NCBI RefSeq assembly: GCF_006547145.1
Contig: NZ_CP041244.1
Coordinates: 7,006,001-7,070,000, forward strand
Origin: Actinomadura sp. WMMA1423
GTDB taxonomy: Bacteria > Actinomycetota > Actinomycetes > Streptosporangiales > Streptosporangiaceae
Direction: 5' to 3'
Length of the DNA stretch: 64,000 nt
The translations under genes and the position numbers were made by a program. Position 1 is the first letter of the stretch. Each line of letters begins with the position of its first letter. Positions 53,984-62,008 of this stretch are shown here, one piece after another. The notes under the pieces were generated by a model. It was not told the DNA's origin. It did no database searches and saw nothing but the letters and a program-made list of their open reading frames with translations.

Positions 53984-54178
53984 TCAGAGCCCGGCGGACG
54001 CCGGGTCTTCGGCCAGATCGCTGCTGAAGCCGGCGGAGACGATGTCACCGCGGGTCGGGTCGAGCACCTCGCGGAGCGCCCGCGCGATGGCCGACTCCCC
54101 GAGCAGCTCGTCCAGCTCGCGAAGCGAGAGGTCGGACACGTCGATGAGGTCGTCGCGAAGAGTGATTTCCTGCTGCAT
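53984..54178 (-). CDS. fxsA: FxSxx-type cyclophane RiPP precursor with C-terminal extension
   Basis: 64 aa. The leader (DLSLRELDELLGESAIARAL, then REVLD) matches the amphipathic leader of FxSxx-COOH peptides, and the core motif is F51-S-S-D-L55. In the described family F-x-S-x-x is the C-terminus and FxsB cross-links the Phe and Ser side chains into a cyclophane; here nine residues (AEDPASAGL) follow. The extension may be a recognition tail, cleaved later, or a variant core. GGGGAGA precedes the ATG. It is divergent from the FxsT gene and on the strand of the MFS transporter. Confidence 0.8.
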   Translation of the reverse strand: MQQEITLRDDLIDVSDLSLRELDELLGESAIARALREVLDPTRGDIVSAGFSSDLAEDPASAGL

Positions 54179-54520
54179 GACGTCTCCCCAAGCGCGGCGG
54201 TGCCCGCGGGCCCCCGTCCCGTGCGCGGTCACGGCAGGCCCAACATTGCAAGCACGATATCAATGAAGTCTGAAAAATCCTAGTTTGGTGGTCACTCTCC
54301 CTTCCGTTGCCGACGTCCCAGCGTGGCGAATTTTGGAAGGGTATAAACGAGTGGGGGCGTAGGACCGAAAATCGGACGACCGGAATAACGGCGTGATCGC
54401 GAATCTGTGACGCCTGACCTATTCCGCCGCTACCGTCAATGGGATATTACGGTATCTGAGCGCCCATGACGGGTGAACCGTCCGGTCATGGATGAGCTGC
54501 GGAATGCGGAGGTGGGACGC
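54179..54520. promoter_or_regulatory. Divergent control region of fxsA and fxsT
   Basis: AT-richer than its surroundings, with an inverted repeat TACCGT-12 bp-ACGGTA at 54431-54454, about 67 bp before the fxsT start, and TATCGT on the leftward strand as a possible fxsA -10. No regulator gene is within the cluster, so control may come from outside or through bldA. Confidence 0.45.
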
Positions 54521-57019
54521 ATGACGCTCCCGATGGCGGCCCCGGCGGTCTGGGGGAGGATCCCGCCGCGGAACAAGAACTTCACCGGGCGGGAAGATCT
54601 GCTCAACAAGCTGAAGGCCGGCATCTCGGGGCAGGTCACCGCGGTGCTCCCGCACGCGCTGCACGGCCTCGCCGGCGTGGGCAAGACCCAGATGGCGGTG
54701 GAGTACGCGCACCGGTTCCGCTACGACTACGACCTCGTGTGGTGGGTTCCGGCCGACCAGCCGTCCCTCGTGCGGCCGACGCTGGCGGCCCTCGCGCCCT
54801 CGCTCGGGCTGCCGTCCGCCACGACGCTCGGCGTCGAGGAGGCCGCCAACGCCGTGCTCGACGCGCTGCGCCGGGGGGACCCGTACGCCCGCTGGCTGCT
54901 CGTCTTCGACAACGCCGACCAGCCCGAAGACCTCCAGGATCTGCTGCCCCAGGGCGGGCACGTCCTCGTCACCTCGCGCAATCCCCGCTGGGACGGGGTG
55001 GGCCACACCGTCCAGGTCGACGTGTTCAGCCGCGAGGAGAGCGTCGCCTTCCTCAACAAGCGGGTTCCGCGCGCGATCAGTGAGGAGGACGCCGACCGCC
55101 TCGCGCACGAGCTGGGAGACCTGCCGCTCGCCCTCGAACAGGCGGGAGCGCTCCAGGCCGAGACCGGCATGTCCGTCGCCGAGTACCTGCGCCTGCTGGC
55201 CGAGTGCACCAGCCAGCTGCTGGCCGAGGGGAAGCCGACCGAGTACCCGGTCTCGATGACGGCGGCGTGGCGGCTGTCGGTGAACAGCCTGGCCGAGAAG
55301 CTGCCCGAGGCCGTCGAGCTGCTGCGCTGCTGCGCCTTCTTCGGGCCCGAGCCGATCCCGCGCGAGGTGTTCTCCCGCACCCCGCCCGGCATGGGGCAGC
55401 CGCTGGCGGGGCTGCTGCGCAATCCGATCCGGCTGGCGCGGGCCTTCGGCGAGGTGGGCCGGTACGCGCTGGCGAAGATCGACGCGCCGAGCCGGACCGT
55501 CCAGGTGCACCGGCTGATCCAGGCGCTGCTGCGCGACGAGCTGAGCCCGGCCGAGCAGGCGCGGTTCCGCAGCGAGGTGCACATGCTCCTGGTGGCCGCG
55601 ACGCCGACCGACGACGCGGAGTCCCCGGCGAGCTGGCGCCGCTACGGCGAGCTGATCGGCCATGTGGAGCCGGCCGCCGTCGCCGAGAGCACCGATCCCG
55701 AGGTCCGCAAGTTCGCGATCAACATCGTCCGGTACCTGCGGCTGTCCGGCGACTACGCGTTCGCGCAGCACCTGATCGAACGCCTCCTGGACCAGTGGAC
55801 GGCCGACTCCGGGGAGAACGACCTCGATCTGCTCGAGGGCAAGCGGCAGTTCGGCAACATCCTGCGCGACCGCGGGGAGTACGGCGCGGCGTACGAGTCG
55901 AACCTCGAGGCCATGAAGCGGACGGAGGCGCTGGTCGGCCCCAAGCACCGGATGACGCTGCAACTCCTGAACTCCCTCGGCGCCGACCTGAGGGCCCGCG
56001 GGGACTTCACGGAGGCGCGCGACCACGACCAGCGGTCGTTGGAGCGGCACCGGGAGGCGTTCGGCGAGACCTCGGTCGACACGCTCCGGGTCATGCACAA
56101 CCTGGCGCTGGACTACGGCCTGAACAGCGAGTACACGAAGTCGAGGGACCTTCACGAGGTCGTCTACCTGCGCTTCGGGGAGACGTACGAGGCCGCCACG
56201 CACATCATCAACGCGCTCGGCGGGCTGGCGCGCGCGGTACGCCTGTGCGGCGACTACGGGGAGGCGTGCGACCTCGGCGAGGAGGCGTACGCCAAGTCCG
56301 TGGACGAGCTGGGCGCCGAGCACCCGCTGACCCTGCGCGTGGGCAAGGACCTCGCCATCGCCCTGCGCCGGGCAGGCGAACTGGACAGGTCACTGGAGCT
56401 CGCGCAGGAGGTCAACGCGCGTTCCGTGCGGCTCTTCGGACTGGATCACCCCGACACCCTGGCCGCCGCGATGTCGCTGGCCAACAGCCTCCGGAGCACC
56501 GGAGAGCTCGATCTCGCCTTCGAGCTGGCGTCCGACACCGTCGTCCGGTACCCGAAGGCCTACGGCCCCGAGCACCCCTACAACCACGGGTGCGGGGGGA
56601 ACCTGGCGCTGCTGCACCGGGTGTTCGGCGACGCCGCGTCCGCGCGGGAGCTCAACGAGAGGGCGCTCGCGGGGCTGGAGGCCAAGCTGGGACGCGACCA
56701 CCACTACCCGCTCACCGTGGCCACCAACCTGGCGAGCGACCTGCTGACGCTCGGCGAGATCGAGTCGTCGCACCGGCTCGGCCGGGGGACGCTGAGGCGG
56801 CTGCGCGCGGTGATCGGGGAGGAGCACCCGATGACCCTCGCCTGCGCCTCCAACCTCGCGGTCTCGCTGCGGGAGTCCGGCGAGGCGGAAGAGGCGGACA
56901 GGCTGCACAAGGAGACGATGGACGTCTACGCCAGGACGCTCGGCCTGGACCACCCGGACGCCGTCGTCGCGGGGCAGTGGCGCAACCTCGACTGCGACTT
57001 CGACCCGCCGGCGATCTGA
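54521..57019 (+). CDS. fxsT: FxSxx-COOH-system NB-ARC/TPR protein
   Basis: 832 aa. It starts with AVWGRIPPRNKNFTGREDLL and a STAND-type NTPase (P-loop HGLAGVGKT at 48-56, WLLVFDNADQPEDL, GHVLVTSRNPRWDG, LPLALEQAGALQ) followed by about ten TPRs (GDYAFAQHLIERLLDQW, RGDFTEARDHDQRSLERH and others). The C-terminus reads RNLDCDFDPPAI. FxsT proteins accompany FxSxx RiPPs and probably sense or regulate. ATG 54521 is preferred over 54488 and GTG 54473 because GGAGG lies 8 bases before it. It is the paralogue of the NB-ARC-TPR half of the 45284-49504 protein. Confidence 0.88.
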   Translation: MTLPMAAPAVWGRIPPRNKNFTGREDLLNKLKAGISGQVTAVLPHALHGLAGVGKTQMAVEYAHRFRYDYDLVWWVPADQPSLVRPTLAALAPSLGLPSATTLGVEEAANAVLDALRRGDPYARWLLVFDNADQPEDLQDLLPQGGHVLVTSRNPRWDGVGHTVQVDVFSREESVAFLNKRVPRAISEEDADRLAHELGDLPLALEQAGALQAETGMSVAEYLRLLAECTSQLLAEGKPTEYPVSMTAAWRLSVNSLAEKLPEAVELLRCCAFFGPEPIPREVFSRTPPGMGQPLAGLLRNPIRLARAFGEVGRYALAKIDAPSRTVQVHRLIQALLRDELSPAEQARFRSEVHMLLVAATPTDDAESPASWRRYGELIGHVEPAAVAESTDPEVRKFAINIVRYLRLSGDYAFAQHLIERLLDQWTADSGENDLDLLEGKRQFGNILRDRGEYGAAYESNLEAMKRTEALVGPKHRMTLQLLNSLGADLRARGDFTEARDHDQRSLERHREAFGETSVDTLRVMHNLALDYGLNSEYTKSRDLHEVVYLRFGETYEAATHIINALGGLARAVRLCGDYGEACDLGEEAYAKSVDELGAEHPLTLRVGKDLAIALRRAGELDRSLELAQEVNARSVRLFGLDHPDTLAAAMSLANSLRSTGELDLAFELASDTVVRYPKAYGPEHPYNHGCGGNLALLHRVFGDAASARELNERALAGLEAKLGRDHHYPLTVATNLASDLLTLGEIESSHRLGRGTLRRLRAVIGEEHPMTLACASNLAVSLRESGEAEEADRLHKETMDVYARTLGLDHPDAVVAGQWRNLDCDFDPPAI

Positions 57020-57050
57020 GCCGGAGGGCGGGGTCTGCGTGGGGTCGGTG

Positions 57051-58361
57051 TCAGGCGGCGCCGGAGGGGGCGGGGTGGCCCGCGTTGCGGTGGCGCCAGG
57101 CGGTCAGGTGCCGGCCGGCGGCGTCACGGCTGCGGCGCAGGGCCTCCGGGGGGACGGGCTCGTCCAGCCATGCGCGGACGGTCCGGGCCATCTCGCCGAC
57201 GAAGACCTCGCCCGCGGGAGTGAGGCGCCCGCTGGAGGCGAGGGTGCGGATCACGAGGTCGGTGGCGGTGCGCCAGCGCGCGAAGTCGCTCTCGGCCTCC
57301 AGCGCGGCCGCGCCCGTCTCGTGCCGGCGCTGGGCCCGCCAGAACCTGGCGATGCCGAGGTGGGCGTAGGCGCCCTGAAGCAGCCCCGCGACGGGTCTCG
57401 GGTCGTCCCGCCAGGGCGCGTAGTAGGTGGCGCCGTCGTCGGGCTCGGTGAGGTGGACGACGTCGAGGAGCCCGGTGAGCTTGGTGTGCTGGACCTCGTG
57501 GGCCAGCGTGAGCGCGAGGAAGCGGGGGTCGGGCGGGCTGGAGAGGCCGATGCTGCCGAAGGCGTGCGCGGGCGTGGCGCTGGCCTGCCCCTTCTCCGGT
57601 GGGACGAGCGGGGTCAGGACCGAGATCAGGGAGGCGACGTCCTCCGCGACGCCCGGATGGTGCTCGGTCAGGATCCGCCAGGCGCCGTCCAGCGTCGACC
57701 GCCAGTGCTCCAGTTCGGTGTCCGCCAGGCGACGCCGGAGCCGTTCGGTGCCGGGCATGCGGTCGGGGTCGTGGTCGTCGAGGAGGAAGTCGGCGCGCGC
57801 GCCGCGATGCTCGGTGGTCAGCCTCCGCAGGGCCTCCCAGCCGGGCGCGTCCCGGTGGACGTCGGCGGGCAGGCCTGTCCGCAGGCCCCCGGCCACGACC
57901 TCCGCTCCGCCGGGTCCGGACCGGACGAGAGCGCTCGCCCGGCCGGGGACGAGCGCACGGCCCAGCCCGGGAAGGACGATCGCCCCCGAGCGTGCCGGTA
58001 CCTCGATCTCGCAAGGAAGGCCGGCCCTGACCGCCGCGCCGGCGACGAGGGCGGTGAGGCCGCCCGGGTCGGCGCCGCCGTCCCCGCCGGCCAGGGCGAC
58101 GAGGGTGCGCCTGGCCCATTCGCCGACGGTCGGATACCTCAGCACGGCCTCGACCGCCCGCGGGGCCTCCTGCTGGATGCGTCCGAGGACGCCGTAGGCC
58201 TCGGCGGCCCGGGCGCCGCCCGCGTCGCGCACGCCCCGGAGCAGGAGCAGGCGCTTGCTGTACTGGGCCCGGTGGAGGAGTGCGAGCGCGGCCGGGCCGC
58301 CGTGGCCCGCCGCGAGCTCCAGGAAGACCTTCTCGGGAACCTGGTGGACGCCCCGGCTCAT
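57051..58361 (-). CDS. HExxH-motif protein of the FxSxx system
   Basis: 436 aa. The metal motif HEVQH is at 288-292 within LALTLAHEVQHTKLTGLLDV, and GATYYAPWRDDPRPVAGLLQGAYAHLG follows. The N-terminal part matches the HExxH putative peptide-modification family found with FxsB. Some members are reported to be Fe/2-oxoglutarate-dependent hydroxylases that hydroxylate cyclophane peptides rather than peptidases; which applies here is not visible. The ATG overlaps the FxsB stop (ATGA), so the two are translated together. Confidence 0.85.
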   Translation of the reverse strand: MSRGVHQVPEKVFLELAAGHGGPAALALLHRAQYSKRLLLLRGVRDAGGARAAEAYGVLGRIQQEAPRAVEAVLRYPTVGEWARRTLVALAGGDGGADPGGLTALVAGAAVRAGLPCEIEVPARSGAIVLPGLGRALVPGRASALVRSGPGGAEVVAGGLRTGLPADVHRDAPGWEALRRLTTEHRGARADFLLDDHDPDRMPGTERLRRRLADTELEHWRSTLDGAWRILTEHHPGVAEDVASLISVLTPLVPPEKGQASATPAHAFGSIGLSSPPDPRFLALTLAHEVQHTKLTGLLDVVHLTEPDDGATYYAPWRDDPRPVAGLLQGAYAHLGIARFWRAQRRHETGAAALEAESDFARWRTATDLVIRTLASSGRLTPAGEVFVGEMARTVRAWLDEPVPPEALRRSRDAAGRHLTAWRHRNAGHPAPSGAA

Positions 58362-59635
58362 CCGGCCCGCTCCTCGGCCGACGCCCTCCGCCGGTACGCC
58401 TCCACGTCCCGCTCGACCGCCTCGCGGACATGGGTGATCAGGCGGTAGAGGTCGCGGCAGTAGACCGACGGGTTCGCGAAGCCGGTGCCGGAGCGGTACC
58501 GGTGCGTGTAGAGGCCGCCGCCGCACACGCGGTGGACGGGGCAGGCCGCGCACTCGCCGGCGAGCGCCCGGCGGCCGATCTGGCGGGCGGCCATCGCGGG
58601 GAGCATCAGCGCCGCGTCGAACGGGTCCCGGCCGACGTGCAGCTCGGTGTGCGCCGCGCCCTCGTAGGCGGACTTCAGCGTGTCGACCTGCTCGATGCCG
58701 CCGTCGGTCTCCACCACGGCGACCGCGACCGGCGACAGCCCGATCGACTCGCTGTGCGAGGGCCGGCCGAGCAGCAGCCGGATGATCTCGGTGAACAGCC
58801 GGACGCGGGTCTCGCGCACCGGGGCCCCGTACCAGCGGTCGAATATCGCGATGAGCCAGTCGGCGTAGGGCGTCGCGTCCCCGCCGTCGCGGCCCGGTGG
58901 CGGGGTGTCCCAGTTGCCGTGCGGTAACAGGAAGTCGACCGCCGGGGGACGGTGGGCGAGGAGCGCCTCGTAGGTGGCGACGGGGTCGTTGCGCAGGTCG
59001 ATCGTGCTCAGCAGCCCGCTGAAGAGCCGCCGGTAGGCGGGCGTCGTCAACCGGTGGAGCCCGGTCATGACGGCCCCGTGGCTTCCCGTGCCGTTGGCCC
59101 GGCGGCGGTGGAGGTCGTGCCCCTGCGCGTCGCCGTCCAGGCTGACGCTGACGAATATGTCGAGTTCGTCGAAGAGTTTCAGGAAGACCGAATCCAGGAG
59201 AACGCCATTGGTCTGCAAGTGGAAACTCACCGACGTCCGGGAATCGACCGCGGAATTCACTGCCTCCACCGCGTGGCGGATGCGTTCGGGACCGGCCAAC
59301 AGGGGTTCTCCGCCGTGCAGGACGACGGCGATCCGCGACAGGTCATTGGAGCGGGCGTGCTCGGCGATGCGGGCGGCCGTCCGGTCTATAGTGGCGCGCG
59401 ACATGCGGCGCGGCTGGCGGCGCCAGCTCTGGTCCGCCATCTCGTACATGTAGCAGTAGTCGCAGGCCAGATTGCATCTGCTGTGGATTTTCAGCACGAA
59501 CTCGCGGAACGGAGTCGGCCGCCATCCCTGCTCCAGCAGCGCCTGGACGCTCAGCGTGGCGGGCCATTCGTCTTCGGTGGACGTCCGGGCCTCACCCACG
59601 GTCACACCGACCAACTCCCAGCGGGGTTCGAACAC
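58358..59635 (-). CDS. fxsB: FxsB cyclophane-forming radical SAM/SPASM maturase
   Basis: 425 aa. Radical SAM motif C54-NLA-C58-DY-C61 followed by YMYEMADQSWRRQPRRMSR, GGEPLL, QTNGVLL and SVSLDGDAQGHDLHR; SPASM cysteines C362, C365, C371 and C393 bind further Fe-S clusters. The enzyme joins an aromatic carbon to a beta-carbon in the precursor. The conserved WRPTPFREFVLKIHSRCNLACDYC segment is typical. Codon 237 (58925-58927 on the + strand) is TTA. The GTG at 59635 is 26 bases after a TATATA -10-like box; a later in-frame GTG cannot be excluded. Confidence 0.92.
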   Translation of the reverse strand: MFEPRWELVGVTVGEARTSTEDEWPATLSVQALLEQGWRPTPFREFVLKIHSRCNLACDYCYMYEMADQSWRRQPRRMSRATIDRTAARIAEHARSNDLSRIAVVLHGGEPLLAGPERIRHAVEAVNSAVDSRTSVSFHLQTNGVLLDSVFLKLFDELDIFVSVSLDGDAQGHDLHRRRANGTGSHGAVMTGLHRLTTPAYRRLFSGLLSTIDLRNDPVATYEALLAHRPPAVDFLLPHGNWDTPPPGRDGGDATPYADWLIAIFDRWYGAPVRETRVRLFTEIIRLLLGRPSHSESIGLSPVAVAVVETDGGIEQVDTLKSAYEGAAHTELHVGRDPFDAALMLPAMAARQIGRRALAGECAACPVHRVCGGGLYTHRYRSGTGFANPSVYCRDLYRLITHVREAVERDVEAYRRRASAEERAG

Positions 59636-59660
59636 GGTAGATCACGTCATCTTCCCCATT

Positions 59661-59666
59661 TATATA
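59661..59666 (-). promoter_or_regulatory. TATATA -10-like element of fxsB
   Basis: The only AT-rich -10 consensus in the 65-base gap upstream of fxsB, 26 bases from its GTG. No convincing -35 was found. Confidence 0.4.
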
Positions 59667-59700
59667 CGCATTTTCGTGATCACGGAATCATGGTCCGGGC

Positions 59701-60915
59701 TCATTTTCCGGGGGTGGACCAGCCCAGCGACCGGCGGGCGACGAGGGCGGCGTTCAGCAGCTGGAGGTCGCCGGGACGGGCCGGGTCCAGGCCGGTGAGG
59801 GCGCTGATGCGGCGGACGCGGTAGGCGACCGTGTTCGGGTGGACGTGCAGGGCCGCGCCGGTCGCCCGGCGGTCCAGGTCGAACGCCAGGTAGGACTCCA
59901 GGGTGCTCAGCAGGTCGGGCCTGCGCTCCAGCGGCGCCAGCAGCGCGGCTAGGGCGGCGAGGGCGCCGCTCGGGCGGCTCAGCTGGTAGTCCAGCAGCAC
60001 GTCCGCGAGCCGGTAGAGACCGGGCGGCCGGCCCGCGCGGCGGACCAGGTCCATGATCTCGGCGGTCTGGGCGACGGCGGCCGGGACCCCGGCCGGGCCG
60101 GTGACCTCCGCGGCGGCCGTGATGTCGATGTCGGCCGCCTTCGCCGCGCCCGCGACCATGTCGTCCAGGGCCTCCCAGCCCGCGGAGAACGGGAGCAGGG
60201 CCGTCCCGCCGGAGGCGTCCAGGGCGGTGAGGGCGGGCTCGTCGGCGACGTCGTCCAGGGCCGTCCGGACGCGGCGGATCTTGCGGCGGGCGGCGATGCG
60301 GGCGCGCTGGCCGGAGCCGGACTCGTCCGGATGCGGGGAGAACAGCAGCGTCAGCACGGCGTACCGGGGCGCCGGGCGGTGGCCCGCGGTGTCCCCGGCG
60401 AGCAGCGCGGTCATCAGGGCGTGCCGGCCGCCGTGCTCCTGGCTGTCGAGGATCTGCCGCACCTCCAGGTAGGCGCCGCTGACGGCCGAGGTCAGCAGCC
60501 GCTGGAAGTCCATGAACAGGGCGAGCGCCTCCTGGAAGGCGGGCAGGTCGGCGGGCTCGGCCCCCGCGGTCAGGTCCTCCCACGCCATCGCCGCGCCGAT
60601 CTGGTACGCGGCCAGGATCGCGTCCAGCGGCACGCCCTCCTCGGCCCGCAGCGCCGCGGAGTCGCGCTGCCGGGCGAAGTCGGCGGCGCGGGCGGGGCGG
60701 CGCCGCTCCAGGACGTCCGCGAACTGCCGCAGGCTGTGCTGGACGATTCCGGCCACGTCCCCGGCGACCTCCTCCTGCGGCAGCTCGGCGTAGACCGGCA
60801 GCTCGGCGAGCAGGCGCGCCACGACGCGGCGGGTCAGCAGCGGCGCGCGGGCCCGCAGATGGGCCGCCGCGGGGCGGCCCGCCACCCGCAGTGCCGGCGT
60901 CTTGTCCCGCGTCAC
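59701..60915 (-). CDS. PucR/CdaR-family transcriptional regulator
   Basis: 404 aa. The C-terminal PucR HTH is clear (LESYLAFDLDRRATGAALHVHPNTVAYRVRRISALTGLD, about 340-380). The N-terminal and central parts (LRQFADVLERRRPARAADFARQRD, GVPLDAILAAYQIGAAMAWE) are the CdaR/GGDEF-like sensory region found in regulators next to small-molecule degradation or lipase genes. It is divergent from the SGNH hydrolase and lies upstream of fxsB on the same strand, so it could affect either. GGGAG precedes the GTG. Confidence 0.85.
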   Translation of the reverse strand: MTRDKTPALRVAGRPAAAHLRARAPLLTRRVVARLLAELPVYAELPQEEVAGDVAGIVQHSLRQFADVLERRRPARAADFARQRDSAALRAEEGVPLDAILAAYQIGAAMAWEDLTAGAEPADLPAFQEALALFMDFQRLLTSAVSGAYLEVRQILDSQEHGGRHALMTALLAGDTAGHRPAPRYAVLTLLFSPHPDESGSGQRARIAARRKIRRVRTALDDVADEPALTALDASGGTALLPFSAGWEALDDMVAGAAKAADIDITAAAEVTGPAGVPAAVAQTAEIMDLVRRAGRPPGLYRLADVLLDYQLSRPSGALAALAALLAPLERRPDLLSTLESYLAFDLDRRATGAALHVHPNTVAYRVRRISALTGLDPARPGDLQLLNAALVARRSLGWSTPGK

Positions 60916-60959
60916 AACGGCTCCCGAAAGAGTCTGTTTTCACGCCAATTGAACGGTGT

Positions 60960-60974
60960 GTCCAGATTCTGGAC
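60960..60974. promoter_or_regulatory. Palindrome between PucR and esterase genes
   Basis: GTCCAGATTCTGGAC: perfect 7-bp arms around one T. It sits between TTGAAC (60949-60954) and GACGAT (60972-60977) of a candidate esterase promoter, overlapping the -10. It is a candidate operator for the divergent PucR-type regulator. Confidence 0.5.
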
Positions 60975-61013
60975 GATCACGGCGACATCGTCCATGGCGC
61001 CGGGAGTCAGCTC

Positions 61014-61925
61014 ATGAAGCCTCTGTTCAGCGGCCGTCCGTTCACCCGCCGGATCGTCAGGAGCCGGGTCGTCAAGAGCAGGGTGGTGAGGGGCGCCGTC
61101 GGCGCGCTCGTCCTGGCGGGGGCGACCCTCGGCGGGACGGCCGTGCCCGCCTCGGCGGCCGCGGTGGAGTACGTCGCCCTCGGCGACTCCATGGCCTCCG
61201 GCCCGCTCATCCCCGACATCACCGGTCCGGTCGGCTGCGGGCGCTCCACCCACAACTACCCGCACGAGCTGGCGTCCAAGCTCGGTGCGAGCCTCCGCGA
61301 CGTCACCTGCAGCGGCGCCAAGAGCACGCACATGACCCAGTCGCAGAGCACCAGCGTCGGCGGCGTCGACACCGGGACGGTCCCGCCGCAGCTCGACGCC
61401 CTCAGGGCGTCCACCACGCTGGTGACCCTCACCATCGGCGGCAACGACGTCGGCCTCGTCGGCATCGCGCAGGACTGCGCCACCCTCGACCCCACCGCCA
61501 CCCCGTGCAAGGGCGAGTTCGAGGAGCAGGTCGCCCAGCGCACCCGCGACTTCGGCCCCAAGCTCTCCGCCGTCCTGGACGGCATCCGTGCCCGCTCCCC
61601 GCAGGCCCGCATCGTCGTGACCGGCTACGGCCTCTACATCAAGCAGAACGGCTGCTGGCCCGTGCAGCCGGTGCTGCCCACGGACGCCAACTTCCTGCAG
61701 GGCTCCGTGAACGCCCTGAACGACGTGATCCGCCAGCAGACGACCGCGCACGGCGGCACCTACATCGACCTGGTCACGCCCAGCGCCGGCCATGACGCCT
61801 GCCAGTCGTCGTCCAAGCGCTGGGTCGAGGGCTACGTCCCCGTCCACGCCGCCGCGCCCCTCCACCCGAACGCGCAGGGAGAGGCCGCCTACGCCGGCGT
61901 CATCGGCGCCGCCCTCGGCGCCTGA
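61014..61925 (+). CDS. Secreted SGNH/GDSL esterase
   Basis: 303 aa. The first about 43 residues form a signal peptide with twin arginines in several copies (RRIVRSRVVKSRVVRGAVGA) and cleavage near PASAAA. Block I is VALGDSMASG (catalytic Ser), block III TIGGNDVG (Asn), and block V PLHPNAQGEAAY (His). Six cysteines are spaced as in Streptomyces SCO1725-type esterases. It should hydrolyse short-chain esters or lipids outside the cell. GGGAG lies 8 bases before the ATG. Confidence 0.9.
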   Translation: MKPLFSGRPFTRRIVRSRVVKSRVVRGAVGALVLAGATLGGTAVPASAAAVEYVALGDSMASGPLIPDITGPVGCGRSTHNYPHELASKLGASLRDVTCSGAKSTHMTQSQSTSVGGVDTGTVPPQLDALRASTTLVTLTIGGNDVGLVGIAQDCATLDPTATPCKGEFEEQVAQRTRDFGPKLSAVLDGIRARSPQARIVVTGYGLYIKQNGCWPVQPVLPTDANFLQGSVNALNDVIRQQTTAHGGTYIDLVTPSAGHDACQSSSKRWVEGYVPVHAAAPLHPNAQGEAAYAGVIGAALGA

Positions 61926-62008
61926 ACCGCCCGAAGACCCGTCCCGGCGAGGCCTCTCCGCCGGGACGGGTCGTAAGCTTCGTGGCGCCGCCGACGGAGG
62001 GGCTGACA

